From assembly GCA_037013495.1 (NCBI GenBank), contig JAZDXN010000022.1, positions 1 through 64,000 of the forward strand: a stretch of 64,000 bases of DNA, written 5' to 3'. A program made the translations under genes and the position numbers. Within the stretch, counting starts at the first letter, position 1, and each line of letters starts with the position of its first letter. The notes beneath the pieces are model-generated. The model did no database searches. It was not told the origin of the DNA and was given only the letters and a program-made list of their open reading frames with translations. The stretch is from Hippophae tibetana (lineage: Eukaryota; Streptophyta; Magnoliopsida; Rosales; Elaeagnaceae). Positions 1-12,619 of the stretch are shown in pieces.

Positions 1-1030
1 GATTATTTATATGATATTTAATTTTATAAAACAAAATTAGACCATTTGCTTAGTTAAATTATATTAAATTAATTTATTTTGTCTCAAATTAGTTGGTAAA
101 AATAATGATTTTAAAAGACGATAACTTATGAAATTTTGTAATTCTAATTTATGTTTGGAAAATTATTAGATATTGTCATAATTATAAACTAATACGTGAA
201 ATATTTTTTCGATAATAACAACTAAATATGCCTATATAATCATATAGTGTTTCTTGATATTGGTTTAAAATTTATTTTCATAATTTAAATAATTTAATTG
301 CATATTTCACCATCATCTAATATTAAGATTTGTGAATGATATTTAACCGTTAATTAGTAAATAATTATTTTATTTAATCTAATATATATATTTATAGTTT
401 TTACTTGTGTGATTTTTTTAATTTATTTCGTATAAAGGAAATGTTTTATGTGTTTAGCATTTTTAAAACATTTAGTATATACTAGGTACATATTAGTTTA
501 TTTATTTGAGATTATTATATCATATTTCATTTTTATCAAACAAAATAAGACATTTTGTTAGTTAAATAACACTAAACTAATTTATTTTGACCCCAATTAG
601 TTGGGAAAAACTATGATTTTGTGTTATATTAACTTTTATATATATAAGTGTTTTGTAGGGGAGATAATTTATGAAATTTTATAATCCTTATTTATATTTG
701 TAGAATTATTAGACTTAATACTAATTATAAAGTCAATAAATATAATAAATAGGTTTAAATTTTGTTTTGCATAATTTAATTGTATTTTGTACCATCATGT
801 CTACAATCTCCTTCTTTTAAATTTTGATTTTTTAATTTCATCTAATATTAAAATACATGTGGTATGTATGATATTTCACCCTCAATTGGTAAATAATTAT
901 TTCATTTAATCTAATATATATATTTATAGCTTTTACTTATGTTTTAATTATTTTAATTATTTCATATAGGAAAAACTTTAGGTTTTATTTATTTGTTTTT
1001 AACATTTTTAAAAATATTTAGTACAAACTA
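1..1030 (+). repeat. Unit 0, cut by the window start
   Basis: About 24 bases of the A half lie outside the window. B half from 486, with a stray G (TAGGTACATA). Carries TTTAATTTT, CATTTGC, AAAGACG and GATATTG. Near-copy of unit 2, with extra bases in homopolymers (GTAGGGGAG near 655-662). Confidence 0.93.
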
Positions 1031-1046
1031 GTACGCGTTAATTAAT
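1027..1046. other. Conserved palindrome cluster at the unit boundary
   Basis: ACTAGT (1,027-1,032), ACGCGT (1,033-1,038) and TTAATTAA (1,038-1,045) lie head to tail, three self-complementary sites in 20 bases. The motif recurs at nearly every boundary and holds the densest CpG in the unit. Exceptions: ACTAGT becomes AGTAGT in units 12, 17, 19, 26, 28, 49 and 57; TTAATTAA is lost (TTAAGTAA) in units 35, 36, 40, 41, 43, 45, 52, 53 and 60; unit 10 has ACGTGT; unit 13 has TATCGCG. A binding role is possible but unproven. Confidence 0.7.
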
Positions 1047-2086
1047 TTATAAGAGATTATTATATGATATTTCATTTTTATAAAACAAAATTAGACATTT
1101 GGTTAGTTAAATTATATTAAATTAACTTATTTTGTCTCAAATTAGTGGTAAAAAATAATGATTTTAAAAGGACGATAACTTATGAAATTTTGTAATTCTA
1201 ATTTATGTTTGGAAAATTATTAGATATTGTCATAATTATAAACTAATACGTGAAATATTTTTTTCGATAATAACAACTAAATATGCCTATATAATCATAG
1301 AGTGTTTCTTGATATTGGTTTAAAATTTATTTTCATAATTTAAATAATTTAATTGCATATTGCACCATCATCTAATATTAAGATTTATGAATGATATTTA
1401 ACCGTTAATTAGTAAATAATTATTTTATTTAATCTAATATATATATTTATAGTTTTTTACTTGTGTGATTGTTTTTAATTTATTTCGTATAAAGGAAATG
1501 TTTTATGTGTTTAGCATTTTTAATAACATTTAGTATAAACTAGTACGTATTAGTTTATTTATTTGAGATTATTATATCATATTTCATTTTTATCAAACAA
1601 AATAAGACATTTTGATAGTTAAATAACATTAACTAATTTATTTTGTCCCGAATTAGTTGGGAAAAATAATGATTTTGTGTTATATTAACTTATATATATA
1701 TAAGTATTTTGTAGTGAGATAATTTATGAAATTTTATAATCCTTATTTATATTTGTAGAATTATTAGACTTAATACTAATTATAAAGTCAATAAATCTAA
1801 TAAATAGGTTTAAATTTTGTTTTGCATAATTTAATTGTATTTTGTACCATCATGTCTACAATCTCCTTCTTTTTAAATTTTGATTTTTTAATTTCATCTA
1901 ATATTAAGATACATGTGGTATGTATGATATTTCACCCTCAATTGGTAAATAATTATTTCATTTAATCTAATATACACATTTATAGCTTTTACTTATGTTT
2001 AAAATTTTTAAATTATTTCATAGAAGAAAAACTTTAGGTTTTATTTATTTGTTTTTAACATTTCTAATAATATTTAGTACAAACTA
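1031..2086 (+). repeat. Unit 1
   Basis: B half from 1,543. B carries GATAGTTAAATAACATTAAC and GTCCCGAATTAG, and ends with the ACACATTTATAG plus CATAGAAGAAAAAC haplotype. Near-copy of unit 3. It has single-base changes such as TTAGTGGTAAAAAATAATG and AAAAGGACG. Confidence 0.95.
1688..1705. repeat. TA-rich perfect palindrome in the B half
   Basis: ACTT, five TA steps and AAGT form an 18-bp perfect palindrome. Units 4 and 6 have one more TA (4,848-4,867 in unit 4). Most right-hand units read AACTTTTATATATATAAG, which breaks the outer arms and leaves a shorter TTATATATATAA core. It behaves like a short TA microsatellite inside each unit. Confidence 0.7.
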
Positions 2087-3139
2087 GTACGCGTTAATTA
2101 ATTTATAAGAGATTATTATATGATATTTAATTTTTATAAAACAAAATTAGACATTTGCTTAGTTAAATTATATTAAATTAATTTATTTTGTCTCAAATTA
2201 GTTGGTAAAAATAATGATTTTAAAAGACGATAACTTATGAAATTTTGTAATTCTAATTTATGTTTGGAAAATTATTAGATATTGTCATAATTATAAACTA
2301 ATACGTGAAATATTTTTTCGATAATAACAACTAAATATGCCTATATAATCATATAGTGTTTCTTGATATTGGTTTAAAATTTATTTTCATAATTTAAATA
2401 ATTTAATTGCATATTTCACCATCATCTAATATTAAGATTTGTGAATGATATTTAACCGTTAATTAGTAAATAATTATTTTATTTAATCTAATATATATAT
2501 TTATAGTTTTTACTTGTGTGATTTTTTTAATTTATTTCGTATAAAGGAAATGTTTTATGTGTTTAGCATTTTTAAAAACATTTAGTATATACTAGTACAT
2601 ATTAGTTTATTTATTTGAGATTATTATATCATATTTCATTTTTATCAAACAAAATAAGACATTTTGTTAGTTAAATAACACTAAACTAATTTATTTTGAC
2701 CCCAATTAGTTGGGAAAACTATGATTTTGTGTTATATTAACTTTTATATATATAAGTGTTTTGTAGGGAGATAATTTATGAAATTTTATAATCCTTATTT
2801 ATATTTGTAGAATTATTAGACTTAATACTAATTATAAAGTCAATAAATATAATAAATAGGTTTAAATTTTGTTTTGCATAATTTAATTGTATTTTGTACC
2901 ATCATGTCTACAATCTCCTTCTTTTTAAATTTTGATTTTTTAATTTCATCTAATATTAAGATACATGTGGTATGTATGATATTTCACCCTCAATTGGTAA
3001 ATAATTATTTCATTTAATCTAATATATATATTTATAGCTTTTACTTATGTTTTAATTATTTTAATTATTTCATATAGGAAAAACTTTAGGTTTTATTTAT
3101 TTGTTTTTAACATTTTTAAAAAATATTTAGTACAAACTA
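2087..3139 (+). repeat. Unit 2
   Basis: B half from 2,595 (TAGTACATA). Same variants as unit 0: TTTAATTTTT, CATTTGCTTAG, GATATTG, GACCCCAATTAG, GTAGGGAG and AATATAATAAATAGG in B. Confidence 0.95.
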
Positions 3140-4194
3140 GTACGCGTTAATTAATTTATAAGAGATTATTATATGATATTTCATTTTTATAAAACAAAAT
3201 TAGACATTTGGTTAGTTAAATTATATTAAATTAACTTATTTTGTCTCAAATTAGTTGGTAAAAATAATGATTTTAAAAGACGATAAACTTATGAAATTTT
3301 GTAATTCTAATTTATGTTTGGAAAATTATTAGATATTGTCATAATTATAAACTAATACGTGAAATATTTTTTTCGATAATAACAACTAAATATGCCTATA
3401 TAATCATAGAGTGTTTCTTGATATTGGTTTAAAATTTATTTTCATAATTTAAATAATTTAATTGCATATTGCACCATCATCTAATATTAAGATTTATGAA
3501 TGATATTTAACCGTTAATTAGTAAATAATTATTTTTATTTAATCTAATATATATATTTATAGTTTTTACTTGTGTGATTGTTTTTAATTTATTTCGTATA
3601 AAGGAAATGTTTTATGTGTTTAGCATTTTTAATAACATTTAGTATAAACTAGTACGTATTAGTTTATTTATTTGAGATTATTATATCATATTTCATTTTT
3701 ATCAAACAAAATAAGACATTTTGATAGTTAAATAACATTAACTAATTTATTTTGTCCCGAATTAGTTGGGAAAATAATGATTTTGTGTTATATTAACTTA
3801 TATATATATAAGTATTTTGTAGTGAGATAATTTATGAAATTTTATAATCCTTATTTATATTTGTAGAATTATTAGACTTAATACTAATTATAAAGTCAAT
3901 AAATCTAATAAATAGGTTTAAATTTTGTTTTGCATAATTTAATTGTATTTTGTACCATCATGTCTACAATCTCCTTCTTTTTAAATTTTGATTTTTTAAT
4001 TTCATCTAATATTAAGATACATGTGGTATGTATGATATTTCACCCTCAATTGGTAAATAATTATTTCATTTAATCTAATATACACATTTATAGCTTTTAC
4101 TTATGTTTTAAAATTTTTAAATTATTTCATAGAAGAAAAACTTTAGGTTTTATTTATTTGTTTTAACATTTCTAATAATATTTAGTACAAACTA
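3140..4194 (+). repeat. Unit 3
   Basis: B half from 3,652. Same variants as unit 1 (GATAGTTAAATAACATTAAC, GTCCCGAATTAG, ACACATTTATAG, CATAGAAG). Second member of the second 2.1-kb pair. Confidence 0.95.
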
Positions 4195-5249
4195 GTACGC
4201 GTTAATTAATTATAAGAGATTATTATATGATATTTAATTTTTATAAAACAAAATTAGACATTTGCTTAGTTAAATTATATTAAATTAATTTATTTTGTCT
4301 CAAATTAGTGGTAAAAACAATGATTTTGAAAGAAGATAACTTATGAAATTTTGTTATTTTAATTTATGTTTGGAAAATTATTAGATGTTGTCCTAATTAT
4401 AAAGTAATATGTGAAATATTTTTTCGATAATAAAAGCTAAATATGCATAAATAATCATATAGTGTTGCTTGATATAGGTTTAAAAAGTATTTTCAAAATT
4501 TAAATAATTTAATTGCATATTGCACCATCATCTAATATTAAGATTTATGAATGATATTTAACCGTTAATTAGTAAATAATTATTTTATTTAATCTAATAT
4601 ATATATTTATAGTTTTTACTTGTGTGATTGTTTTTAATTTATTTCGTATAAAGGAAATGTTTTATGTGTTTAGCATTTTTAATAACATTTAGTATAAACT
4701 AGTACGTATTAGTTTATTTATTTGAGATTATTATATCATATTTCATTTTTTATCAAACAAAATAAGACATTTTGATAGTTAAATAACATTAACTAATTTA
4801 TTTTGTCACGAATTAGTTGGGAAAAATAATGATTTTGTGTTATATTAACTTATATATATATATAAGTATTTTGTAGTGAGATAATTTATGAAATTTTATA
4901 ATCCTTATTTATATTTGTAGAATTATTAGACTTAATACTAATTATAAAGTCAATAAATCTAATAAATAGGTTTAAATTTTGTTTTGCATAATTTAATTGT
5001 ATTTTGTACCATCATGTCTACAATCTCCTTCTTTTTAAATTTTGATTTTTTAATTTCATCTAATATTAAGATACATGTGGTATGTATGATATTTCACCCT
5101 CAATTGGTAAATAATTATTTCATTTAATCTAATATATATATTTATAGCTTTTACTTATGTTTTAATTATTTTTAATTATTCATACAGGAAAAACTTTAGG
5201 TTTTATTTATTTGTTTTTTAACATTTTTAAAAATATTTAGTACAAACTA
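4195..5249 (+). repeat. Unit 4
   Basis: B half from 4,702. Begins like units 0 and 2 (TTTAATTTTT, CATTTGC), then switches to CAATGATTTTGAAAGAAG, GTTATTTT, GTCCTAATTATAAAGTAATATG. B has GTCACGAATTAG and the longer TA palindrome. Same type as units 6 and 8. Confidence 0.95.
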
Positions 5250-6285
5250 GTACGCGTTAATTAATTTATAAGAGATTATTATATGATATTTCATTTTTAT
5301 AAAACAAAATTAGGTATTTGGTTAGTTAAATTATATTAAATTAATTTATTTTGTCTCAATATTTTAAAAGAAGATAACTTATGAAATTTTGTAATTCTAA
5401 TTTATGTTTGGAAAATTATTAGATGTTGTCATAATTATAAACTAATACGTGAAATATTTTTTCGATAATAACAACTAAATATGCCTATATAATCATATAG
5501 TGGTTTCTTGATATTGGTTTAAAATTTATTTTCATAATTTAAATAATTTAATTGCATATTTCACCATCATATAATATTAAGATTTGTGAATGATATTTAA
5601 CCGTTAATTAGTAAATAATTATTTTATTTAATCTAATATATATATTTATAGTTTTTACTTGTGTCATTTTTTTAATTTATTTCGTATAAAGGAAATGTTT
5701 TATGTGTTTAGCATTTTTAAAAAACATTTAGTATATACTAGTACATATAGTTTATTTATTTGAGATTATTATATCATATTTCATTTTTATCAAACAAAAT
5801 AAGACATTTTGTTAGTTAAATAACACTAAACTAATTTATTTTGACCCCAATTAGTTGGGAAAACTATGATTTTGTGTTATATTAACTTTTATATATATAA
5901 GTGTTTTGTAGGGAGATAATTTATGAAATTTTATAATCCTTATTTATATTTTTAGAATTATTAGACTTAATACTAATTATAAAAGTCAATAAATATAATA
6001 AATAGGTTTAAATTTTGTTTTGCATAATTTAATTGTATATTGTACCATCATGTCTACAATCTCCTTCTATTTAAATTTTGATTTTTTAATTTCATCTAAT
6101 ATTAAGATAACAGGTGGGATGTATGATATTTCACCCTCAATTGGTAAATAATTATTTCATTTAATCTAATATACACATTTATAGCTTTTACTTATGTTTA
6201 AATTTTTTAAATTATTTCATAGAAGAAAAACTTTAGGTTTTATTTATTTGTTTTTAACATTTCTAATAATATTTAGTACAAACTA
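5250..6285 (+). repeat. Unit 5, with a 19-bp deletion
   Basis: The shortest unit (1,036 bp). TTAGGTATTTGG type. The deletion lies between 5,359 and 5,360. B half from 5,741 (TAGTACATATAG), GACCCC, GTAGGGAG, then ACACATTTATAG and CATAGAAG. Same type as unit 7. Confidence 0.95.
5357..5365 (+). other. 19-bp deletion junction in unit 5
   Basis: Unit 5 reads CTCAATATTTTAAAAG where unit 7 has CTCAAATTAGTT followed by TGTAAAAATAATTATTTTAAAAG. Nineteen bases including the AATTAGTTGG motif are gone. This accounts for the 1,036-bp spacing against ~1,055 nearby. Confidence 0.85.
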
Positions 6286-7344
6286 GTACGCGTTAATTAA
6301 TTTATAAGAGATTATTATATGATATTGAATTTTTATAAAACAAAATTAGACATTTGCTTAGTTAAATTATATTAAATTAATTTATTTTGTCTCAAATTAG
6401 TTGGTAAAAACAATGATTTTGAAAGAAGATAACTTATGAAAATTTTGTTATTTTAATTTATGTTTGGAAAATTATTAGATGTTGTCCTAATTATAAAGTA
6501 ATATGTGAAATATTTTTTCGATAATAAAAGCTAAATATGCATAAATAATCATATAGTGTTGCTTGATATAGGTTTAAAAAGTATTTTCAAAATTTAAATA
6601 ATTTAATTGCATATTGCACCATCATCTAATATTAAGATTTATGAATGATATTTAACCGTTAATTAGTAAAATAATTATTTTATTTAATCTAATATATATA
6701 TTTATAGTTTTTACTTGTGTGATTGTTTTTAATTTATTTCGTATAAAGGAAATGTTTTATGTGTTTAGCATTTTTAATAACATTTAGTATAAACTAGTAC
6801 GTATTAGTTTATTTATTTGAGATTATTATATCATATTTCATTTTTATCAAACAAAATAAGACATTTTGATAGTTAAATAACATTAACTAATTTATTTTGT
6901 CACGAATTAGTTGGGAAAAATAATGATTTTGTGTTATATTAACTTATATATATATATAAGTATTTTGTAGTGAGATAATTTATGAAATTTTATAATCCTT
7001 ATTTATATTTGTAGAATTATTAGACTTAATACTAATTATAAAGTCAATAAATCTAATAAATAGGTTTAAATTTTGTTTTGCATAATTTAATTTTATTTTG
7101 TACCATCATGTCTACAATCTCCTTCTTTTTAAATTTTGATTTTTTAATTTCATCTAATATTAAGATACATGTGGTATGTATGATATTTCACCCTCAATTT
7201 GGTAAATAATTATTTCATTTAATCTAATATATATATTTATAGCTTTTACTTATGTTTTAATTATTTTAATTATTTCATACAGGAAAAACTTTAGGTTTTA
7301 TTTATTTGTTTTTTAACATTTTTAAAAATATTTAGTACAAACTA
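6286..7344 (+). repeat. Unit 6
   Basis: B half from 6,797. Same type as unit 4 (CATTTGC, CAATGATTTTGAAAGAAG, GTCACGAATTAG, long TA palindrome). Extra bases in homopolymers, e.g. GAAAATTTTG near 6,437 and CAATTTGG near 7,198. Confidence 0.95.
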
Positions 7345-8398
7345 GTACGCGTTAATTAATTTATAAGAGATTATTATATGATATTTCATTTTTATAAAAC
7401 AAAATTAGGTATTTGGTTAGTTAAATTATATTAAATTAATTTATTTTGTCTCAAATTAGTTTGTAAAAATAATTATTTTAAAAGACGATAACTTATAAAA
7501 TTTTGTAATTCTAATTTATGTTTGGAAAATTATTAGATGTTGTCATAATTATAAACTAATACGTGAAATATTTTTTCGATAATAACAACTAAATATGCCT
7601 ATATAATCATATAGTGTTTCTTGATATTGGTTTAAAATTTATTTTCATAATTTAAATAATTTAATTGCATTATTTCACCATCATATAATATTAAGATTTG
7701 TGAATGATATTGTAACCGTTAATTAGTAAATAATTATTTTATTTAATCTAATATATATATTTATAGTTTTTACTTGTGTCATTTTTTTAATTTATTTCGT
7801 ATAAAGGAAATGTTTTATGTGTTTAGCATTTTTAAAAACATTTAGTATATACTAGTACATATTAGTTTATTTATTTGAGATTATTATATCATATTTCATT
7901 TTTATCAAACAAAATAAGACATTTTGTTAGTTAAATAACACTAAACTAATTTATTTTGACCCCAATTAGTTGGGAAAACTATGATTTTGTGTTATATTAA
8001 CTTTTATATATATAAGTGTTTTGTAGGGAGATAATTTATGAAATTTTATAATCCTTATTTATATTTTTAGAATTATTAGACTTAATACTAATTATAAAGT
8101 CAATAAATATAATAAATAGGTTTAAATTTTGTTTTGCATAATTTAATTGTATATTGTACCATCATGTCTACAATCTCCTTCTATTTAAATTTTGATTTTT
8201 TAATTTCATCTAATATTAAGATACAGGTGGGATGTATGATATTTCACCCTCAATTGGTAAATAATTATTTCATTTAATCTAATATACACATTTATAGCTT
8301 TTACTTATGTTTAAATTTTTTAAATTATTTCATAGAAGAAAAACTTTAGGTTTTATTTATTTGTTTTTAACATTTCTAATAATATTAAGTACAAACTA
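7345..8398 (+). repeat. Unit 7
   Basis: B half from 7,855 (TAGTACATA). TTAGGTATTTGG type like unit 5, but without its deletion. TTATAAAATTTTG lacks the usual G. B ends with ACACATTTATAG and CATAGAAG. Confidence 0.95.
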
Positions 8399-9453
8399 GT
8401 ACGCGTTAATTAATTTATAAGAGATTATTATATGATATTTAATTTTTATAAAACAAAATTAGACATTTGCTTAGTTAAATTATATTAAATTAATTTATTT
8501 TGTCTCAAATTAGTTGGTAAAAACAATGATTTTGAAAGAAGATAACTTATGAAATTTTGTTATTTTAATTTATGTTTGGAAAATTATTAGATGTTGTCCT
8601 AATTATAAAGTAATATGTGAAATATTTTTTCGATAATAAAAGCTAAATATGCATAAATAATCATATAGTGTTGCTTGATATAGGTTTAAAAAGTATTTTC
8701 AAAATTTAAATAATTTAATTGCATATTGCACCATCATCTAATATTAAGATTCTATGAATGATATTTAACCGTTAATTAGTAAATAATTATTTTATTTAAT
8801 CTAATATATATATTTATAGTTTTTACTTGTGTGATTGTTTTTAATTTATTTCGTATAAAGGAAATGTTTTATGTGTTTAGCATTTTTAATAACATTTAGT
8901 ATAAACTAGTACGTATTAGTTTATTTATTTGAGATTATTATATCATATTTCATTTTTATCAACAAAATAAGACATTTTGATAGTTAAATAACATTAACTA
9001 ATTTATTTTGTCACGAATTAGTTGGGAAAAATAATGATTTTGTGTTATATTAACTTATATATATATAAGTATTTTTGTAGTGAGATAATTTATGAAATTT
9101 TATAATCCTTATTTATATTTGTAGAATTATTAGACTTAATACTAATTATAAAGTCAATAAATCTAATAAATAGGTTTAAATTTTGTTTTGCATAATTTAA
9201 TTGTATTTTGTACCATCATGTCTACAATCTCCTTCTTTTTAAATTTTGATTTTTTAATTTCATCTAATATTAAGATACATGTGGTATGTATGATATTTCA
9301 CCCTCAATTGGTAAATAATTATTTCATTTAATCTAATATATATATTTATAGCTTTTACTTATGTTTTAATTATTTTAAATTATTTCATACAGGAAAAACT
9401 TTAGGTTTTATTTATTTGTTTTTAACATTTTTAAAAATATTTAGTACAAACTA
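8399..9453 (+). repeat. Unit 8
   Basis: B half from 8,909. Third copy of the unit 4/6 type (CATTTGC, CAATGATTTTGAAAGAAG, GTCACGAATTAG), but with the shorter TA palindrome. Confidence 0.95.
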
Positions 9454-10505
9454 GTACGCGTTAATTAATTTATAAGAGATTATTATATGATATTTCATTT
9501 TTATAAACAAAATTAGGTATTTGGTTAGTTAAATTATATTAAATTAACTTATTTTGTCTCAAATTAGTTGGTAAAAATAATGATTTTAAAAGACGATAAC
9601 TTATAAAATTTTGTAATTCTAATTTATGTTTGGAAAATTATTAGATTGTTGTCATAATTATAAACTAATACGTGAAATATTTTTTCGATAATAACAACTA
9701 AATATGCCTATATAATCATAGAGTGTTTCTTGATATTGGTTTAAAATTTATTTTCATAATTTAAATAATTTAATTGCATATTTCACCATCATCTAATATT
9801 AAGATTTGTGAATGATATTTAACCGTTAATTAGTAAATAATTATTTTATTTAATCTAATATATATATTTATAGTTTTTACTTGTGTGATTTTTTTAATTT
9901 ATTTCGTATAAAGGAAATGTTTTATGTGTTTAGCATTTTTAATAACATTTAGTATAAACTAGTACGTATTAGTTTATTTATTTGAGATTATTATATCATA
10001 TTTCATTTTTATCAAACAAAATAAGACATTTTGATAGTTAAATAACATTAACTAATTTATTTTGTCCCGAATTAGTTGGGAAAAATAATGATTTTGTGTT
10101 ATATTAACTTATATATATATAAGTATTTTGTAGTGAGATAATTTATGAAATTTTATAATCCTTATTTATATTTGTAGAGTTATTAGACTTAATACTAATT
10201 ATAAAGTCAATAAATCTAATAAATAGGTTTAAATTTTGTTTTGCATAATTTAATTGTATTTTGTACCATCATGTCTACAATCTCCTTCTTTTTAAATTTG
10301 ATTTTTTAATTTCATCTAATATTAAGATACATGTGGTATGTATGATATTTCACCCTCAATTGGTAAATAATTATTTCATTTAATCTAATATATATATTTA
10401 TAGCTTTTACCTTATGTTTTAATTATTTTAATTATTTCATACAGGAAAAACTTTAGGTTTTATTTATTTGTTTTTAACATTTTTAATAATATTTAGTACA
10501 AACTA
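9454..10505 (+). repeat. Unit 9
   Basis: B half from 9,962. The A half is close to unit 7 (TTAGGTATTTGG, TTATAAAATTTTG). The B half is of the other lineage (GATAGTTAAATAACATTAAC, GTCCCGAATTAG), so the switch between types falls inside this unit. Confidence 0.95.
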
Positions 10506-11560
10506 GTACGTGTTAATTAATTGATAAGAGATTATTATATGATATTTCATTTTTATAAAACAAAATTAGACATTTGGTTAGTTAAATTATATTAAATTAA
10601 CTTATTTTGTCTCAAATTAGTTGGTAAAAATAATGATTTTAAAAGATGATAACTTATGAAATTTTGTAATTCTAATTTATGTTTGGAAAATTATTAGATG
10701 TTGTCATAATTATAAACTAATACGTGAAATATTTTTTCGATAATAACAACTAAATATGCCTATATAATCATACAGTGTTTCTTGATATAGGTTTAAAAAT
10801 TATTTTCATAATTTAAATAATTTAATTGCATATTTCACCATCATCTAATATTAAGATTTGTGAATGATATTTAACCGTTAATTAGTAAATAATTATTTTA
10901 TTTAATCTAATATATATATTTATAGTTTTTACTTGTGTCATTTTTTTAATTTATTTTGTATAAAGGAAATGTTTTATGTGTTTAGCATTTTTAATAACAT
11001 TTAGTATAAACTAGTACGTATTAGTTTATTTATTTGAGATTATTATATTCATATTTAATTTTTATCAAACAAAATAAGACATTTAGTTTGTTAAATTATA
11101 CTAAACTAATTTATTTTGACCCCAATTAGTTGGGAAAACTATGATTTTGTGTTATATTAACTTTTATATATATAAGTGTTTTGTAGTGAGATAATTTATG
11201 AAATTTTATAATCCTTATTTATATTTGTAGAATTATTAGGACTTAATACTAATTATAAAGTCAATAAATCTAATAAATAGGTTTAATTTTTGTTTTTGCA
11301 TAATTTAATTGTATTTTGTACCATCATGTCTACAATCTCCTTCTTTTTAAATTTTGATTTTTTAATTTCATCTAATATTAAGATACATGTGGGATGTATG
11401 ATATTTCACCCTCAATTGGTAAATAATTATTTCATTTAATCTAATATATATATTTATAGCTTTTACTTATGTTTTAATTATTTTAATTATTTCATACAGG
11501 AAAAACTTTAGGTTTTATTTATTTGTTTTTAACATTTTTAAAAATATTTAGTACAAACTA
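10506..11560 (+). repeat. Unit 10, boundary CpG changed
   Basis: The boundary reads TAGTACGTGTTAA, a C-to-T change in ACGCGT. B half from 11,014, with CATTTAGTTTGTTAAATTATAC, shared only with unit 15. Confidence 0.95.
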
Positions 11561-12619
11561 GTACGCGTTAATTAATTTATAAGAGATTATTATATGATAT
11601 TTCTTTTTTTTATAAAACAAAATTAGGTATTTGGTTAGTTAAATTATATTAAATTAATTTATTTTGTCTCAAATTAGTTGGTAAAAATAATTATTTTAAA
11701 AGAAGATAACTTATGAAATTTTGTAATTCTAATTTATGTTTGGAAAAATTATTAGATGTTGTCATAATTATAAACTAATACGTGAAATATTTTTTCGATA
11801 ATAACAACTAAATATGCCTATATAATCATATAGTGTTTTCTTGATATTGGTTTAAAATTTATTTTCATAATTTAAATAATTTAATTGCATATTTCACCAT
11901 CATCTAATATTAAGATTTGTGAATGATATTTACACCGTTAATTAGTAAATAATTATTTTATTTAATCTAATATATATATTTATAGTTTTTACTTGTGTGA
12001 TTTTTTTTAATTTATTTCGTATAAAGGAAATGTTTTATTTGTTTAGCATTTTTAAAAACATTTAGTATAAACTAGTACGTATTAGTTTATTTATTTGAGA
12101 TTATTATATCATATTTCATTTTTATCAAACAAAATAAGACATTTTGTTAGTTAAATAACACTAAACTAATTTATTTTGTCCCCAATTAGTTTGGGAAAAC
12201 TATGATTTTGTGTTATATTAACTTTTATATATATAAGTGTTTTGTAGTGAGATAATTTATGAAATTTTATAATCCTTATTTATATTTTTAGAATTATTAG
12301 ACTTAATACTAATTATAAAGTCAATAAATCTAATAAATAGGTTTAAATTTTGTTTTGCATAATTTAATTGTATTTTGTACCATCATGTCTACAATCTCCT
12401 TCTTTTTAAATTTTGATTTTTTAATTTCATCTAATATTAAAATACATGTGGTATGTATGATATTTCACCCTCAATTGGTAAATAATTATTTCATTTAATC
12501 TAATATACACATTTATAGCTTTTACTTATGTTTGAATTTTTTAAATTATTTCATAGAAGAAAAACTTTAGGTTTTATTTATTTGTTTTTAACATTTCTAA
12601 TAATATTTAGTACAAAGTA
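11561..12619 (+). repeat. Unit 11
   Basis: B half from 12,075 (GTCCCCAATTAG). Marked by a T-run after GATATTTC in place of CATTTTT, and AATTATTTTAAAAGAAG. Same type as units 16 and 18. Ends with ACACATTTATAG and CATAGAAG. Confidence 0.95.

Larger units (their letters stand above)
1..4310 (+). repeat. Higher-order block 1: 2.1-kb two-unit repeat, two copies
   Basis: Units 0 and 1 (1-2,110) recur as units 2 and 3 (2,111 onward). Odd units carry B halves with GATAGTTAAATAACATTAAC and GTCCCG; even units carry GTTAGTTAAATAACACTAAAC and GACCCC. The second copy continues into unit 4 up to about 4,310, where CAATGATTTTGAAAG starts a different type. Differences between the copies are mostly one-base indels. 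Confidence 0.88.
4195..10505 (+). repeat. Higher-order block 2: 2.1-kb two-unit repeat, three copies
   Basis: Units 4/5, 6/7 and 8/9 alternate between the CATTTGC plus GAAAGAAG type and the TTAGGTATTTGG type. Copy starts are 4,195, 6,286 and 8,399. The first copy has the 19-bp deletion. The last copy's B half (unit 9) belongs to another lineage, marking the block's end. Confidence 0.87.

Noticed and set aside
160..178. Replication-origin (ARS-like) motifs, e.g. around ATTTATGTTTGG
   Set aside because: The match to the yeast consensus is imperfect, it recurs in each unit, and such motifs arise by chance in AT-rich DNA.
3540..3562. TATA-box-like and promoter-like motifs such as AATATATATATTTATAG
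   Set aside because: They occur in both halves of every unit and are expected in ~80% A+T sequence. No transcript evidence is available.
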